This document shows positions 43,493 to 51,523 of a stretch of 64,000 nucleotides of DNA, one piece after another. The stretch lies in NCBI RefSeq assembly GCF_026723865.1, contig NZ_CP113529.1, forward strand, positions 5,270,001 through 5,334,000, read 5' to 3'. The number at the start of each line of letters is the position of its first letter. The first letter of the stretch is position 1. The notes below the pieces were generated by a model. It was not told the origin of the DNA and made no database searches. It was given only the letters and a program-made list of their open reading frames with translations. A program made the translations under genes and the position numbers. This DNA comes from Mycobacterium sp. Aquia_216. Lineage in GTDB: Bacteria > Actinomycetota > Actinomycetes > Mycobacteriales > Mycobacteriaceae.

Positions 43493-44379
43493 GCGTCGTC
43501 TCCGCGGCCGGTGCCCATCTGCTTGGAACGGAGATACGACGCCGTCCACTGGTCGACAACGGACCCGCTGCCGCCCATACTGTCGACGGCCATCGCAAAC
43601 ATCTCATGCGCCAGGTGGAATCCGGCGTCTTCGACGTAGCTTCGTTGCCACGGCCGTCGCACCAGCTGAGTCGTCATATACCGACTGATGTCCGACATCG
43701 CAACCATCTTGGCCGCAATCTCCCAGGCGCGGGCCAGGATTCGCTCGCGCGTGTCTACTTCAGAAACGAGGCCAAGTCGCAACGCGGCCTCGGCATCGAT
43801 TGCATCGGCCGTGAATGCATAATAGGCCGCATGCTTTGGCCCAATCAGCTGTTGGAGAGCAAGAAACTGCCCGTCGCCGGGGACCACCCCGACCTCCGCA
43901 TGCATCTCGCGGAATATCGCATCGTCGGAACATAGTGTGACATCGCACATTAACGCGAGTTCGAGGTGAATGCCCGGCAGGGCGGGACCACGCACCACCG
44001 CGATCGTCGGCATCACCATCGAGAACAGCTGGTGGTGCAGTGTTTGAAGATTGTCGCGGTAGATGTTCAGGAACTCGTCACTGAGACTGCCCGATCCCCC
44101 ACTCATCGGGGCAGGAGAGTCGATCCAAGCCGCACCTTCGTTGGTGATGATGACGACCTTGTTGTCGTGGTCGTTCCCAATGTCACGCCACGCTTGATTC
44201 CACACCGGTGTCCAACCATCACCATTGCGCAAGGACACCTGAAGGATGCCGTCTCGCCGCTCAAATTCCAGGTACTCCGCGTACTTCGCCGCGTACTCAT
44301 CGAAGCTCAAGCGGGGCGGCGCCTCCCCCGAGGTACGCGGTTGGGGACGCAAAGGCTTGTTGCCGTCAGAAAATGGCAT
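43489..44379 (-). CDS. Crotonase-superfamily C-C hydrolase, 6-oxocamphor-hydrolase-like
   Basis: 296 residues from ATG 44379 (AGGAG seven to eight bases upstream). The crotonase fold is clear (MPTIAVVRGPALPGIHLELAL, VVPGDGQ, AALRLGLVSEV). The start LSFDEYAAKYAEYLEFERRD and the GVVPGDG segment recall 6-oxocamphor hydrolase, which cleaves beta-diketones hydrolytically, rather than enoyl-CoA hydratases, whose paired Glu residues I do not see at the usual places. Likely reaction: retro-Claisen ring opening of a cyclic 1,3-diketone. This comparison is from memory and not alignment-tested. Confidence 0.75.
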   Translation of the reverse strand: MPFSDGNKPLRPQPRTSGEAPPRLSFDEYAAKYAEYLEFERRDGILQVSLRNGDGWTPVWNQAWRDIGNDHDNKVVIITNEGAAWIDSPAPMSGGSGSLSDEFLNIYRDNLQTLHHQLFSMVMPTIAVVRGPALPGIHLELALMCDVTLCSDDAIFREMHAEVGVVPGDGQFLALQQLIGPKHAAYYAFTADAIDAEAALRLGLVSEVDTRERILARAWEIAAKMVAMSDISRYMTTQLVRRPWQRSYVEDAGFHLAHEMFAMAVDSMGGSGSVVDQWTASYLRSKQMGTGRGDDA

Positions 44380-44416
44380 TGCTCAACTCCTGCTCGTGAT
44401 CTGAAACCTGTGCCGG

Positions 44417-45226
44417 CTACCGCGAAACTTGTTTCTCGGCAAACCTATTCGACAGCTCGTCCGGCTGCCACACGGCGCTCAGCTCGGCTCCCCCATCGAC
44501 CTTGATCGTCGAGCCCGTGACGTAAGCGTTGTCGTCACTGACCAGAAACAGCGCTACTGGAGCGACATCGTTTTCCAACTCGGGCGTTCGCGTGATCAAC
44601 CGATGGGTTTCGAGCGGCCCGGCATTGTTGGCGTCTGATTGTTGGCCGGTAGCAAGCACAATGGAGGCCGGCAACGCGACCGCATTGCAGAGCACTCGAT
44701 GCCGGGCCCACTCCGCGGCAGCTGTGTTCGTGAGGCCGATGATCGCCGTGGACGCCGCGTTGAAGTCGGCGATATTCCAGACGCTCACCGGACCCACTGG
44801 TGCGCAGTAATTCACTATTCGCCCACCCCCTTGGTCTCGCATCACGGGAAGCACGGCCTGCATCGCCCAAGCGGCCGGGTAGAACACGGACTTCATGGTC
44901 GAATCGAACATCGCGTCCGTCTGGGCCTCCAACCGCGCGCGAGGCGTGTGTCGCGGGGCGCCGGTCACGAGCGCGTCGACCCGGCCAAACGCGGCACAGG
45001 CCGATCCGACGGCGCTCACCAGAGCCAGCTTGTCATCGGCGTCCGTTTGGACGAACATTCCACGACCACCGAGCTCCGCCAACTCTTCGGCGATACCGGC
45101 CGCGTCGCCGTCGGCATCGGCCACCACCACCGTGGCACCTTCCCGGGCAAACCGCCGAGCGGTCGCGTGTCCCAGTGGCTGAACACCGTTCGTGATCAGA
45201 CACACCTTGCCGTCAAGACGGCCCAT
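44417..45226 (-). CDS. SDR-fold protein lacking the catalytic triad (pseudoenzyme)
   Basis: 269 residues from ATG 45226 (GAGAGG eight bases upstream). It is clearly homologous to the downstream-placed neighbour at 45264-46094, with MGRLDGKVCLITNG and VAPVALFLVSDDNAYVTGST. The SDR active site is gone: catalytic Tyr and Lys of YxxxK are Phe155 and Ser159, the Ser position is Ala142, and the NNAG motif reads VTGAP. The glycine motif is altered to TNGVQPLG. The frame is intact, so it is probably a structural or regulatory partner of an active SDR. Confidence 0.85.
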   Translation of the reverse strand: MGRLDGKVCLITNGVQPLGHATARRFAREGATVVVADADGDAAGIAEELAELGGRGMFVQTDADDKLALVSAVGSACAAFGRVDALVTGAPRHTPRARLEAQTDAMFDSTMKSVFYPAAWAMQAVLPVMRDQGGGRIVNYCAPVGPVSVWNIADFNAASTAIIGLTNTAAAEWARHRVLCNAVALPASIVLATGQQSDANNAGPLETHRLITRTPELENDVAPVALFLVSDDNAYVTGSTIKVDGGAELSAVWQPDELSNRFAEKQVSR

Positions 45227-45263
45227 AGTCATCACCTCTCTGCCATGGAACGAAGGTCTCGAC

Positions 45264-46094
45264 TCATCCCTGCGTGTTGAACGGTTGCTGCAGCCAAGCC
45301 TGCACACGCTCCTCGGCGTCTCGGGGGAACATCGCCGCGGTGCTCAGCAGCAGCCCGCCGTCGACGTAGATCGTCTGCCCGGTCACGTACCGCGCGTCGT
45401 CGCTGGCCAGGAAGAGCGCAACAGGAGCGATGTCGCTGTCCGGGTCCCCAACTCGGCCGAGCGGGAAGCCCTTGGTGACCTCGATGAGGGCCGGCATCTC
45501 CTCGACAAGCTTGTGAAATCCCATACTCGCCGCGGCCGGCGCGATGGAGTTGCACAGGATTCCATCGCGCGCCCACTCCGCCGCGGCGGATACGGTGAGG
45601 GCGCCAATGGCAGCCTTCGTGGAGTTGTAGTCCGCGGTGTGCAGCTGACCGTTGACCTTGGCCAGGGAATCGAAGTTGATGATGCGGCCGCCGCCTCGCT
45701 GGCGCATGTGCGGGTATGCGGCTTGCATCCCCCAAAAAGTCCCGTAAAGCCCTACCCCGAAGACAAACGAGAACATTTCGTCGGTCTTGTCTTCAAGTCC
45801 CACATGCGGCGACAACGCGATGGCGCAGTTGACCAGGACGTCGATGCCGCCCAGCGAGTCCGCCGCGGTGTTCACCGTGGCGAAGACTTCTTCCCTGCGT
45901 CGCAAGTCCGTTCTTGCGAACTGGGCCACTCCCCCGTTGTCGCGGATCTCGGAGGCTACCCGCTCGCCTTCGTCTTCAACGATGTCGGCCAGCACCACGG
46001 CCGCGCCCTCGCGCGCGAATCGCCGGGCGATCCCCCGGCCAATGCCGCGTGCTGCGCCCGTAACGACGCAGACCTTGTTCTCAAGACGTCCCAT
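45264..46094 (-). CDS. Short-chain dehydrogenase/reductase
   Basis: 276 residues. Motifs intact: TGAARGIG (12-19), catalytic Ser143 in NFDSLA, Tyr156 and Lys160 in YNSTK; the usual NNAG is NCAI. C-terminal extension of about 20 residues after GGLLLS. It is upstream of, and related to, the triad-less SDR (gap 37 bp). The two may form a mixed tetramer, as SDRs usually assemble as tetramers. It is likely a secondary alcohol dehydrogenase of the pathway. Confidence 0.92.
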   Translation of the reverse strand: MGRLENKVCVVTGAARGIGRGIARRFAREGAAVVLADIVEDEGERVASEIRDNGGVAQFARTDLRRREEVFATVNTAADSLGGIDVLVNCAIALSPHVGLEDKTDEMFSFVFGVGLYGTFWGMQAAYPHMRQRGGGRIINFDSLAKVNGQLHTADYNSTKAAIGALTVSAAAEWARDGILCNSIAPAAASMGFHKLVEEMPALIEVTKGFPLGRVGDPDSDIAPVALFLASDDARYVTGQTIYVDGGLLLSTAAMFPRDAEERVQAWLQQPFNTQG

Positions 46095-46219
46095 GACGAT
46101 TTCTCCAGACTTATGTGTGAGTCCAATCGGATTCGTGCACGATCGTTGACATCGTTGCTGACGACCCGGGCCTCACCAAGATGCTGAACTAACGCTCGGG
46201 CGCGGCCGCGACCAGCTCG

Positions 46220-47176
46220 TCAGAGGCCCTTCGCGAGCAACGGGCGGACAACGTGGAATGACGGCTCACCTGCGACGAATTCCGTCATCGACTCCATGTA
46301 TTCGGGTAGCCAGTCAGACTCCTTATGTGCCTGCAATGCCGCCTCATCCCGGTACAGCTCCAACACCAGAAGTGCATCCGGGTCATTGTCCGACGCGGTC
46401 ACGAGAAAAAGCACAGCCCCGTCTTCTTGGTTGATCTTTTCGAGCGCATACTCGGCAGCGCTGGCGGCGGCTGACCGGGTGCCGGGGTGCACGGGGATAT
46501 GAGCCCACAAACCGACGTAATTCATCATTACCTCCTGGTTGGATCGAGTGGCCAAGGGTTGCCCTGGTCCCGAAATGACAGCACCGGGCTCCGGTTGCCG
46601 TCGACCGAAAATCGACTCTTGATCAGGAACGGCAACTTCGAACACGTTCAAGATCATTCCGATCATGAAGTAAAAGCCAACCGTCGCAACGAGTTCGACC
46701 ACTCCACGCTCGCCGAAGCAGCTGATCGCCGCATCGTAGGTTAGGTCGTCAACTTCGCTAGTGGAGAGAATCTGCGTGGTGAGGTCGTGCACGATCCGTT
46801 CGTCGTCGACGTCGAAGTTGGGTCGCCGACCGTCGCGCAGCGCGTCGATGACCTCTTGGTCGATCCCATGCGAAACTGCCGAAGGACCATGCCGCCAAAA
46901 TGCAAAGTCGGCGCGCGAGTGGCTCGCCACGATGCAGATGGCCAGTTCGACGAGCCGCCGCTCCAGCAACGTGTCCGAGCGGAGGTAACCGCTGAAGGCG
47001 ACCATCGTGGTGGCGAGCTCGGGAATACGCATGAGGGCGTTTGACGGCCCAAGGAGTTCACCTCCGCCATCCAGCCGATCGGCGTCCGGTCGGCCATCGT
47101 TGAAGAGTTCCCACAGCGCTACCTGGTGCTCATCGAATTCGAGGCGATTGACTACCGGAATTCGCGTCACCGGCAT
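46220..47176 (-). CDS. Carboxymuconolactone-decarboxylase-like / ABM monooxygenase fusion
   Basis: 318 residues from ATG 47176 (GAAGGG). Residues about 1-200 are AhpD/CMD-like (FDEHQVALWELFNDGR, LLERRLVELAICIVASHSRADF). The CMD Cys-x2-Cys is missing. Residues about 218-318 form an ABM-like dimeric alpha/beta-barrel domain (NYVGLWAHIPVHPG, LELYRDEAALQAHKES). A perfect AGGAGG at 46531-46536 precedes in-frame ATG 46525, so the second domain may be translated alone. First gene of the operon; TGTCGACA lies 165 bp upstream. Confidence 0.82.
   Translation of the reverse strand: MPVTRIPVVNRLEFDEHQVALWELFNDGRPDADRLDGGGELLGPSNALMRIPELATTMVAFSGYLRSDTLLERRLVELAICIVASHSRADFAFWRHGPSAVSHGIDQEVIDALRDGRRPNFDVDDERIVHDLTTQILSTSEVDDLTYDAAISCFGERGVVELVATVGFYFMIGMILNVFEVAVPDQESIFGRRQPEPGAVISGPGQPLATRSNQEVMMNYVGLWAHIPVHPGTRSAAASAAEYALEKINQEDGAVLFLVTASDNDPDALLVLELYRDEAALQAHKESDWLPEYMESMTEFVAGEPSFHVVRPLLAKGL
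46525..46536 (-). promoter_or_regulatory. Internal Shine-Dalgarno and start within the CMD-ABM gene
   Basis: On the minus strand AGGAGG (46536-46531) is followed after five bases by ATG at 46525; another ATG at 46528 overlaps. The start is in frame with the upstream domain and falls exactly at the boundary of the ABM domain. It could yield a separate 100-residue ABM protein, or mark where two genes fused. Confidence 0.6.
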
Positions 47177-47340
47177 CTCCCTTCCGAGAAGCTTCGTTGC
47201 TCTACTAAGCGCCTGGAGATGGCCACTAGCGCCAGAAAGGCGTCGGGATCCTTGGACTACAGCCACCAGGTGGACAGGCGATCGAGCGGCCAAGACGGGT
47301 ACTCGGCCGCACATGTAGCGTACACATTAAGACATAAAAC

Positions 47341-47348
47341 TGTCGACA
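47341..47348. promoter_or_regulatory. TGTCGACA operator, copy 3
   Basis: TGTCGACA flanked by ATAAAAC and GATTCTT lies between the TetR gene end (47411) and the CMD-ABM start (47176), at the promoter position for the long minus-strand operon 47176-42740. Confidence 0.65.
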
Positions 47349-47410
47349 GATTCTTCCAGAGCGGAGCTGGACCCAAGAGGTACGTCGTTCAAGCGTTCGT
47401 GGATGGATGC

Positions 47411-48010
47411 TTAAGACGCACAGGCGGCAGCCAGGATCGCGCTGATGCCGAACTCCATTCGATCGGCGTACGTGTCGACCTCGAGTACCGACGCCACGCT
47501 GGCCAATGCGGGATACGCACCGAGGACGGACGAACCGCGCGGCGTCGACCAGACGGCATGCATGGCCTGCTCCTCCTGCACCAGTCCGATGACGAAATAG
47601 TGCATCGACCATCCGGCGCGTACGGCAGCGACGTCATCCACGCCCGCTTCCCGAAGAGCCGCAACGACGGCTTCTCCGACGAGGAGGGTGTTTGTCTCGA
47701 ACACGCGCGTACTGATCATCAACCGGGCAGCGTCGCGGTGCCGCAACAGGACCACACGGTACCGCCGGTAGATCTCTCGCACTCGCTCGAGCGGGTCGTC
47801 GGGTAGGGATTCGAATGAGAGTTCGCCCATGATCTGGTCGGTCATAAGCTCCAGGAGGCGGGACTTGGTCTTGACCTGAAACGAAACCGAGTTCAGATGA
47901 GCGCCCATCCGCCGGGCAATGCCACGCAAGGTCACCGCCTCCCAACCCTGCTCGTCGAGCAGTGCCAAGGCGGTGGTCACCACCTTTGCGGCTGTGTGCC
48001 TGCTCGCCAT
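47411..48010 (-). CDS. TetR-family regulator, candidate regulator of the catabolic island
   Basis: 199 residues from ATG 48010 (AGGAGG 11 bases upstream; the frame runs on to 48181 without similarity). HTH: TLRGIARRMGAHLNSVSFQV (about 27-46), then a ligand-binding domain. It lies in the middle of the island, between the CMD-led operon and the divergent Rieske oxygenase, and is flanked by TGTCGACA sites at 47341 and 48327. It is the only regulator gene within the island, so the natural candidate to bind those sites. Confidence 0.88.
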   Translation of the reverse strand: MASRHTAAKVVTTALALLDEQGWEAVTLRGIARRMGAHLNSVSFQVKTKSRLLELMTDQIMGELSFESLPDDPLERVREIYRRYRVVLLRHRDAARLMISTRVFETNTLLVGEAVVAALREAGVDDVAAVRAGWSMHYFVIGLVQEEQAMHAVWSTPRGSSVLGAYPALASVASVLEVDTYADRMEFGISAILAAACAS

Positions 48011-48474
48011 TGCGTTCCATGCCTCCTCACTGGGTCTCGGCTCCCAGCACAATGCGATTCCACCCGTTGCGGAGGGGAGCAACCACGGCGTGCCCCGTTC
48101 GAGTCGGGGCTTCCGACTTTTGTGGGCGACAGCAAAGTCGCCGACTTTGGCGGCGACCATGACTGCTGGCGCTGCTGGCAATGCGATTCAACTGCCTAAA
48201 ACTTACGACGTTGCTGTTGCTTCGACCGAGTAGCCCCGCGTCCGCTGGCAATCGGGGGGCGACTGCACCGGCGCCGCCGGCCCTTAAAGAAATCTAACCT
48301 TCCCGCAACGCAGCGTTTACGATTTGTGTCGACATTTTTTTGCCGACACGCTAAGTTCGTCAACCAGAGAGGTGGTCCCAATCGCTTCAGCCGCTGTGGT
48401 TCCGGGACCGCGTTCCAGCAAGCCAGACGAGGCCCCGGCGCAATGCCTCGTTCAGACTCGAGGAGGGCGACGCG
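48011..48474. other. Divergent promoter region, TetR / Rieske oxygenase
   Basis: 464 bp holding promoters for the TetR gene (minus) and the oxygenase (plus). It contains a TGTCGACA site at 48327-48334 in a T-rich stretch, then GCCGACAC. I see no gene in it: frames on both strands lack ribosome-binding sites and family resemblance. Confidence 0.5.
48327..48334. promoter_or_regulatory. TGTCGACA operator, copy 4
   Basis: TGTCGACA is preceded by GATTTG and followed by a run of seven T and then GCCGACAC, a second partial half. It lies 141 bp upstream of the Rieske oxygenase ATG (48475) and 317 bp upstream of the TetR start. The core equals the three other intergenic copies. Confidence 0.65.
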
Positions 48475-49752
48475 ATGTTGACTGTGGAACAAAACGAGTT
48501 CCTCACCCGAGTCGGTGCTGGCACGCCGATGGGCGAGTACTTTCGGCGGTTCTGGTTGCCGGCGCTGCTGGACCGCGAGTTGCCGGGGCCGGATTGTGAT
48601 CCGGTGCGTACCCGCATCCTCGGTGAGGACCTCGTCGCCTTCCGCGACTCGGCCGGCAAGGTCGGCGTCCTTGACGCCTTCTGTCCGCACCGCCGCGCCG
48701 CCATGTACTACGGCCGCAACGAAGAAGGCGGCCTACGCTGCGTCTACCACGGCCAAAAATTCGACACCGACGGACGCTGCCTGGACTACCCGGCCGCCCC
48801 ACCCGGAAGCAAACTCAAAGACAAAGCCTTCATCAAGTCCTACCCCACCTACGAAACCGGCGGCCTCATCTGGGTCTACCTCGGCCCCCGCGAACTCATG
48901 CCACCCCGCCCCCCGGAACTGCCCTTCACCAACATGCCCACCGAAGACCTGACCCGGGTTCGTTATCTTCTGGAATGCAACTGGATGCAGAACCTCGAAG
49001 GCGACCTCGACCTGGTTCATATTCCCTTCCTGCACAGCACATCTGCTGATGGCTACTTCACGGCGGACGGGCTCGGGACGGACTTCCATTCACAGGCCAC
49101 GATCGTGGAAACCGACTTCGGACTGTCATCGGCTGTCCGCACACGCAAGGCCAACGGCGAATACAACTGGCGGGTCAACCAGCTGATCCTTCCAACGACC
49201 ATGCTGATCCCAATCCCCGGCGGCCACAAGGGCGAGACCAGCATGGTGTTGCCGATCGACGACGATCACTGTGCGGTCTTCCTCATCTTCCCTGTCGAGC
49301 GCATGCCGATGGTCCCAGGGCCCGACGGGCAACTGATCAGGTTGGACAGCGTAGTGCCGGTGGAGCAGAGCACTTTTCAATTCAAGGATGGCGTGATCAT
49401 CGACATTGCGCTGCCAATCTTCAACAAACGCAACGGCTACGGGCTCGACCGACAGATTCAACAAGCCACCGGGGGCACAGGTCTGCCCGGCGGCCCCAAG
49501 ACCGAAGACCAGGTGATGGTCGAGACGATGGGCTTTGCCGTCGACCGGTCCCAGGAGCACCTCGATGCCACCGACAAACCAATCATTGCGTTGCGCAACA
49601 GGCTTATGCGGGCGGCAGCCGACGTGCAAAACGGCATCGAGCCGGGCCACCCCTACGTCGGGGACCTGGTTCCTTACGACGTCGACAGCGACATGCCGGT
49701 ATTCGAAGACATGGTTGCCGAACGGTCCGACCACGTCACGCAATCCGCATAG
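48475..49752 (+). CDS. Rieske non-heme iron oxygenase, phthalate-dioxygenase-like (paralogue)
   Basis: 425 residues from ATG 48475 (AGGAGG nine bases upstream). Rieske ligands Cys70, His72, Cys89 and His92; iron motif NWMQNLEGDLDLVHIPFLH with His182 and His187. Outside the shared 375-bp tract it differs widely from the oxygenase at 36282-37601, especially in the substrate-binding half, so the two are not recent whole-gene duplicates. It probably uses the reductase at 34351. It lies alone on the plus strand with its own operator. Confidence 0.93.
   Translation: MLTVEQNEFLTRVGAGTPMGEYFRRFWLPALLDRELPGPDCDPVRTRILGEDLVAFRDSAGKVGVLDAFCPHRRAAMYYGRNEEGGLRCVYHGQKFDTDGRCLDYPAAPPGSKLKDKAFIKSYPTYETGGLIWVYLGPRELMPPRPPELPFTNMPTEDLTRVRYLLECNWMQNLEGDLDLVHIPFLHSTSADGYFTADGLGTDFHSQATIVETDFGLSSAVRTRKANGEYNWRVNQLILPTTMLIPIPGGHKGETSMVLPIDDDHCAVFLIFPVERMPMVPGPDGQLIRLDSVVPVEQSTFQFKDGVIIDIALPIFNKRNGYGLDRQIQQATGGTGLPGGPKTEDQVMVETMGFAVDRSQEHLDATDKPIIALRNRLMRAAADVQNGIEPGHPYVGDLVPYDVDSDMPVFEDMVAERSDHVTQSA
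48577..48951 (+). repeat. Perfect 375-bp inverted repeat, copy B
   Basis: Identical to 37128-37502 in opposite orientation. It starts within RELPGPDC and ends at MPTEDL, coding for residues 35-159. Identity stops sharply at both ends (CGC before against AGG in the other copy; ACC after against GTG). It covers the Rieske domain only, so each oxygenase keeps its own catalytic domain. Confidence 0.93.
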
Positions 49753-49760
49753 CGCGCCTC

Positions 49761-50216
49761 ATGCTCATGCCGTGGAACCGCCACCAATCGGTGACAAGGA
49801 GAACCAATGCCATTGGCGTGCGACCTAATAGCCGCCAGCGGCTCATTGTGCTGGCCGTCGCTGCGGCTGCCGCCGGCGGGGTCGCGCAGTCAATGCCGCC
49901 TCGGGCCCACGCCGCGCCAGCGCCCGAGGTGGAGTACGTCTTTGACGTCCAGGTGCGGCGACACTACAACTTTCCGGGTAATGACGCAGTCGGCTACGGC
50001 TATGGGATCTGCCACAAGGTCAGCCAGAATCAGAGCTATGCGCAAGTCATGGGAGACGTGAAAAGGGAGGTCAGCCCCAGCGACGAGTTTGTGGCCAACT
50101 ACCTGGTCTCGTATGCCGTCAGCATATTGTGCCCCGCACAAATATGGCAGCTACGGCAGTCGTCAGAAGGCTATCGGCCGCCGGGCGGCGAGACTGGCCC
50201 TGGCACGTACTACTGA
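49761..50216 (+). CDS. Secreted DUF732-family protein
   Basis: 151 residues if ATG 49761 is used, 8 bp after the oxygenase stop; GTG 49791 or GTG 49820 would give a shorter, better-proportioned leader. A signal peptide (LIVLAVAAAAAGGVAQS, cleavage near AHAAP) precedes the mycobacterial DUF732 domain with a conserved Cys pair (GICHKV and SILCPAQ), presumably a disulfide. Function unknown; DUF732 proteins are small, exported and common in Mycobacterium. Probably co-transcribed with the Rieske gene. Confidence 0.78.
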   Translation: MLMPWNRHQSVTRRTNAIGVRPNSRQRLIVLAVAAAAAGGVAQSMPPRAHAAPAPEVEYVFDVQVRRHYNFPGNDAVGYGYGICHKVSQNQSYAQVMGDVKREVSPSDEFVANYLVSYAVSILCPAQIWQLRQSSEGYRPPGGETGPGTYY

Positions 50217-50331
50217 GTCCCCAGCCGCGGTCCGCTCCTCGAATGCATCATCAGCGGACGTCGCGGCACCGGTACTCGGAACTAGCTCGCTCACGAGGCA
50301 TCTCGGGATCAGCCGGAATCCGAACGAGCGG

Positions 50332-51381
50332 CTAGCTATCTTCCGGTACACGGTGGCGTGCCGGTAGCGTCTCGCCACTGGGCTCTTGGATCGGGCCCGT
50401 CGGGATGCCGTCGAGATCGCCGCGAATGGCCTCCCGCGCGGCCGGGGGCAGGGTGTGCATCAACTCTCGAACCCGTGCCAGCCGACGTGCCACCGCTTTG
50501 CGTTCGGGCATCCCGGGGGTCGCGGTGATCTGCGCAGGCACCCCGTGGATCTCCTCTACACCTCCATCGTGATGCCCGGCGGCAACCATGGCCTGCTCCT
50601 CGGCCATCGTCGTCTCGTCTTTCTCTTCCGACATCCCGATCGGCCCCAGACGTCGACCGTTGAGGAACTGCCGCACCACCGGCTCATCGCTGGTCAACAA
50701 CACCTCACGCGGACCGAACGTCACCAGCTGCTTGCGAAACAACATGCCCATGTTGTCGGGCACCGTGCGCGCAATGTTGATGTTGTGGGTAACGATCAAG
50801 ATCGTGCAGTCGATCTGCGCGTTAATATCGATCAGCAACTGCGACAAATACGCCGTACGCACCGGATCCAGACCAGAGTCGGGCTCGTCGCACAATATGA
50901 TTTGCGGGTCGAGCACCAGAGAGCGGGCCAGACCGGCGCGCTTACGCATGCCGCCGGAGATCTGGCCGGGAAACTTATCTTCGTCGCCGGCCAGCCCCAC
51001 TAGCTCAAGCTTTTCCATGACGAGGTTGCGGATCGTGCTTTCTTTATTCTTGGTATGTTTACGCAACGGGTAAGCGGTGTTGTCGTACAGGCTCATTGAG
51101 CCAAAAAGGGCACCATCTTGAAACATCACGCCGAACAAGGTGCGTATCGCGTAGAGCTTTTTGGCCGTGCATTCGGTGATGTTGGTGCCATCGACCACAA
51201 TCGAGCCGCGCTCCGGACGCAAGAGCCCAATCAGCGACTTCAAGAACACCGATTTGCCGGTACCCGACGGACCCAACAACACGCTGACCTCACCGGCCGG
51301 GATGTCCATGGTGACGTCTTCCCAAATTCGCTGAGAACCAAAGGACTTCGTTAGTCCTTCCACCTGTATACCGATACCCAT
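50332..51381 (-). CDS. mceG: Mce-system ABC ATPase (MceG/Mkl type)
   Basis: 349 residues from ATG 51381 (AAGGA upstream). Walker A GPSGTGKS (37-44), signature SGGMRKRAG, Walker B ILCDEPDSGLD and H-loop THNIN are present. The long C-terminal extension (about residues 265-349) is typical of MceG/Mkl. It energises lipid import by Mce complexes with YrbE permeases. In M. tuberculosis the single mceG is far from most mce operons; here a copy lies 3.4 kb downstream of mceF on the same strand. Confidence 0.92.
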   Translation of the reverse strand: MGIGIQVEGLTKSFGSQRIWEDVTMDIPAGEVSVLLGPSGTGKSVFLKSLIGLLRPERGSIVVDGTNITECTAKKLYAIRTLFGVMFQDGALFGSMSLYDNTAYPLRKHTKNKESTIRNLVMEKLELVGLAGDEDKFPGQISGGMRKRAGLARSLVLDPQIILCDEPDSGLDPVRTAYLSQLLIDINAQIDCTILIVTHNINIARTVPDNMGMLFRKQLVTFGPREVLLTSDEPVVRQFLNGRRLGPIGMSEEKDETTMAEEQAMVAAGHHDGGVEEIHGVPAQITATPGMPERKAVARRLARVRELMHTLPPAAREAIRGDLDGIPTGPIQEPSGETLPARHRVPEDS

Positions 51382-51523
51382 CGGAGATCCTTTCCTCGAT
51401 GCTCTTTGCTGCAACACGATTACCCCGCAGCGACTGTCGCCTTCACGGCTGCCGAGCCCAAAAGGCTTGGTATGTCGGTTTAAGGGTGGTTGCCGACAGC
51501 CCCCGGTTCGCTTCGTGTCCCGG

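Noticed and set aside
48011..48181. 57-residue N-terminal extension of the island TetR
   Set aside because: TetR proteins start close to the HTH, and AGGAGG lies ahead of the region of ATG 48010; the extension composition is unlike the domain.
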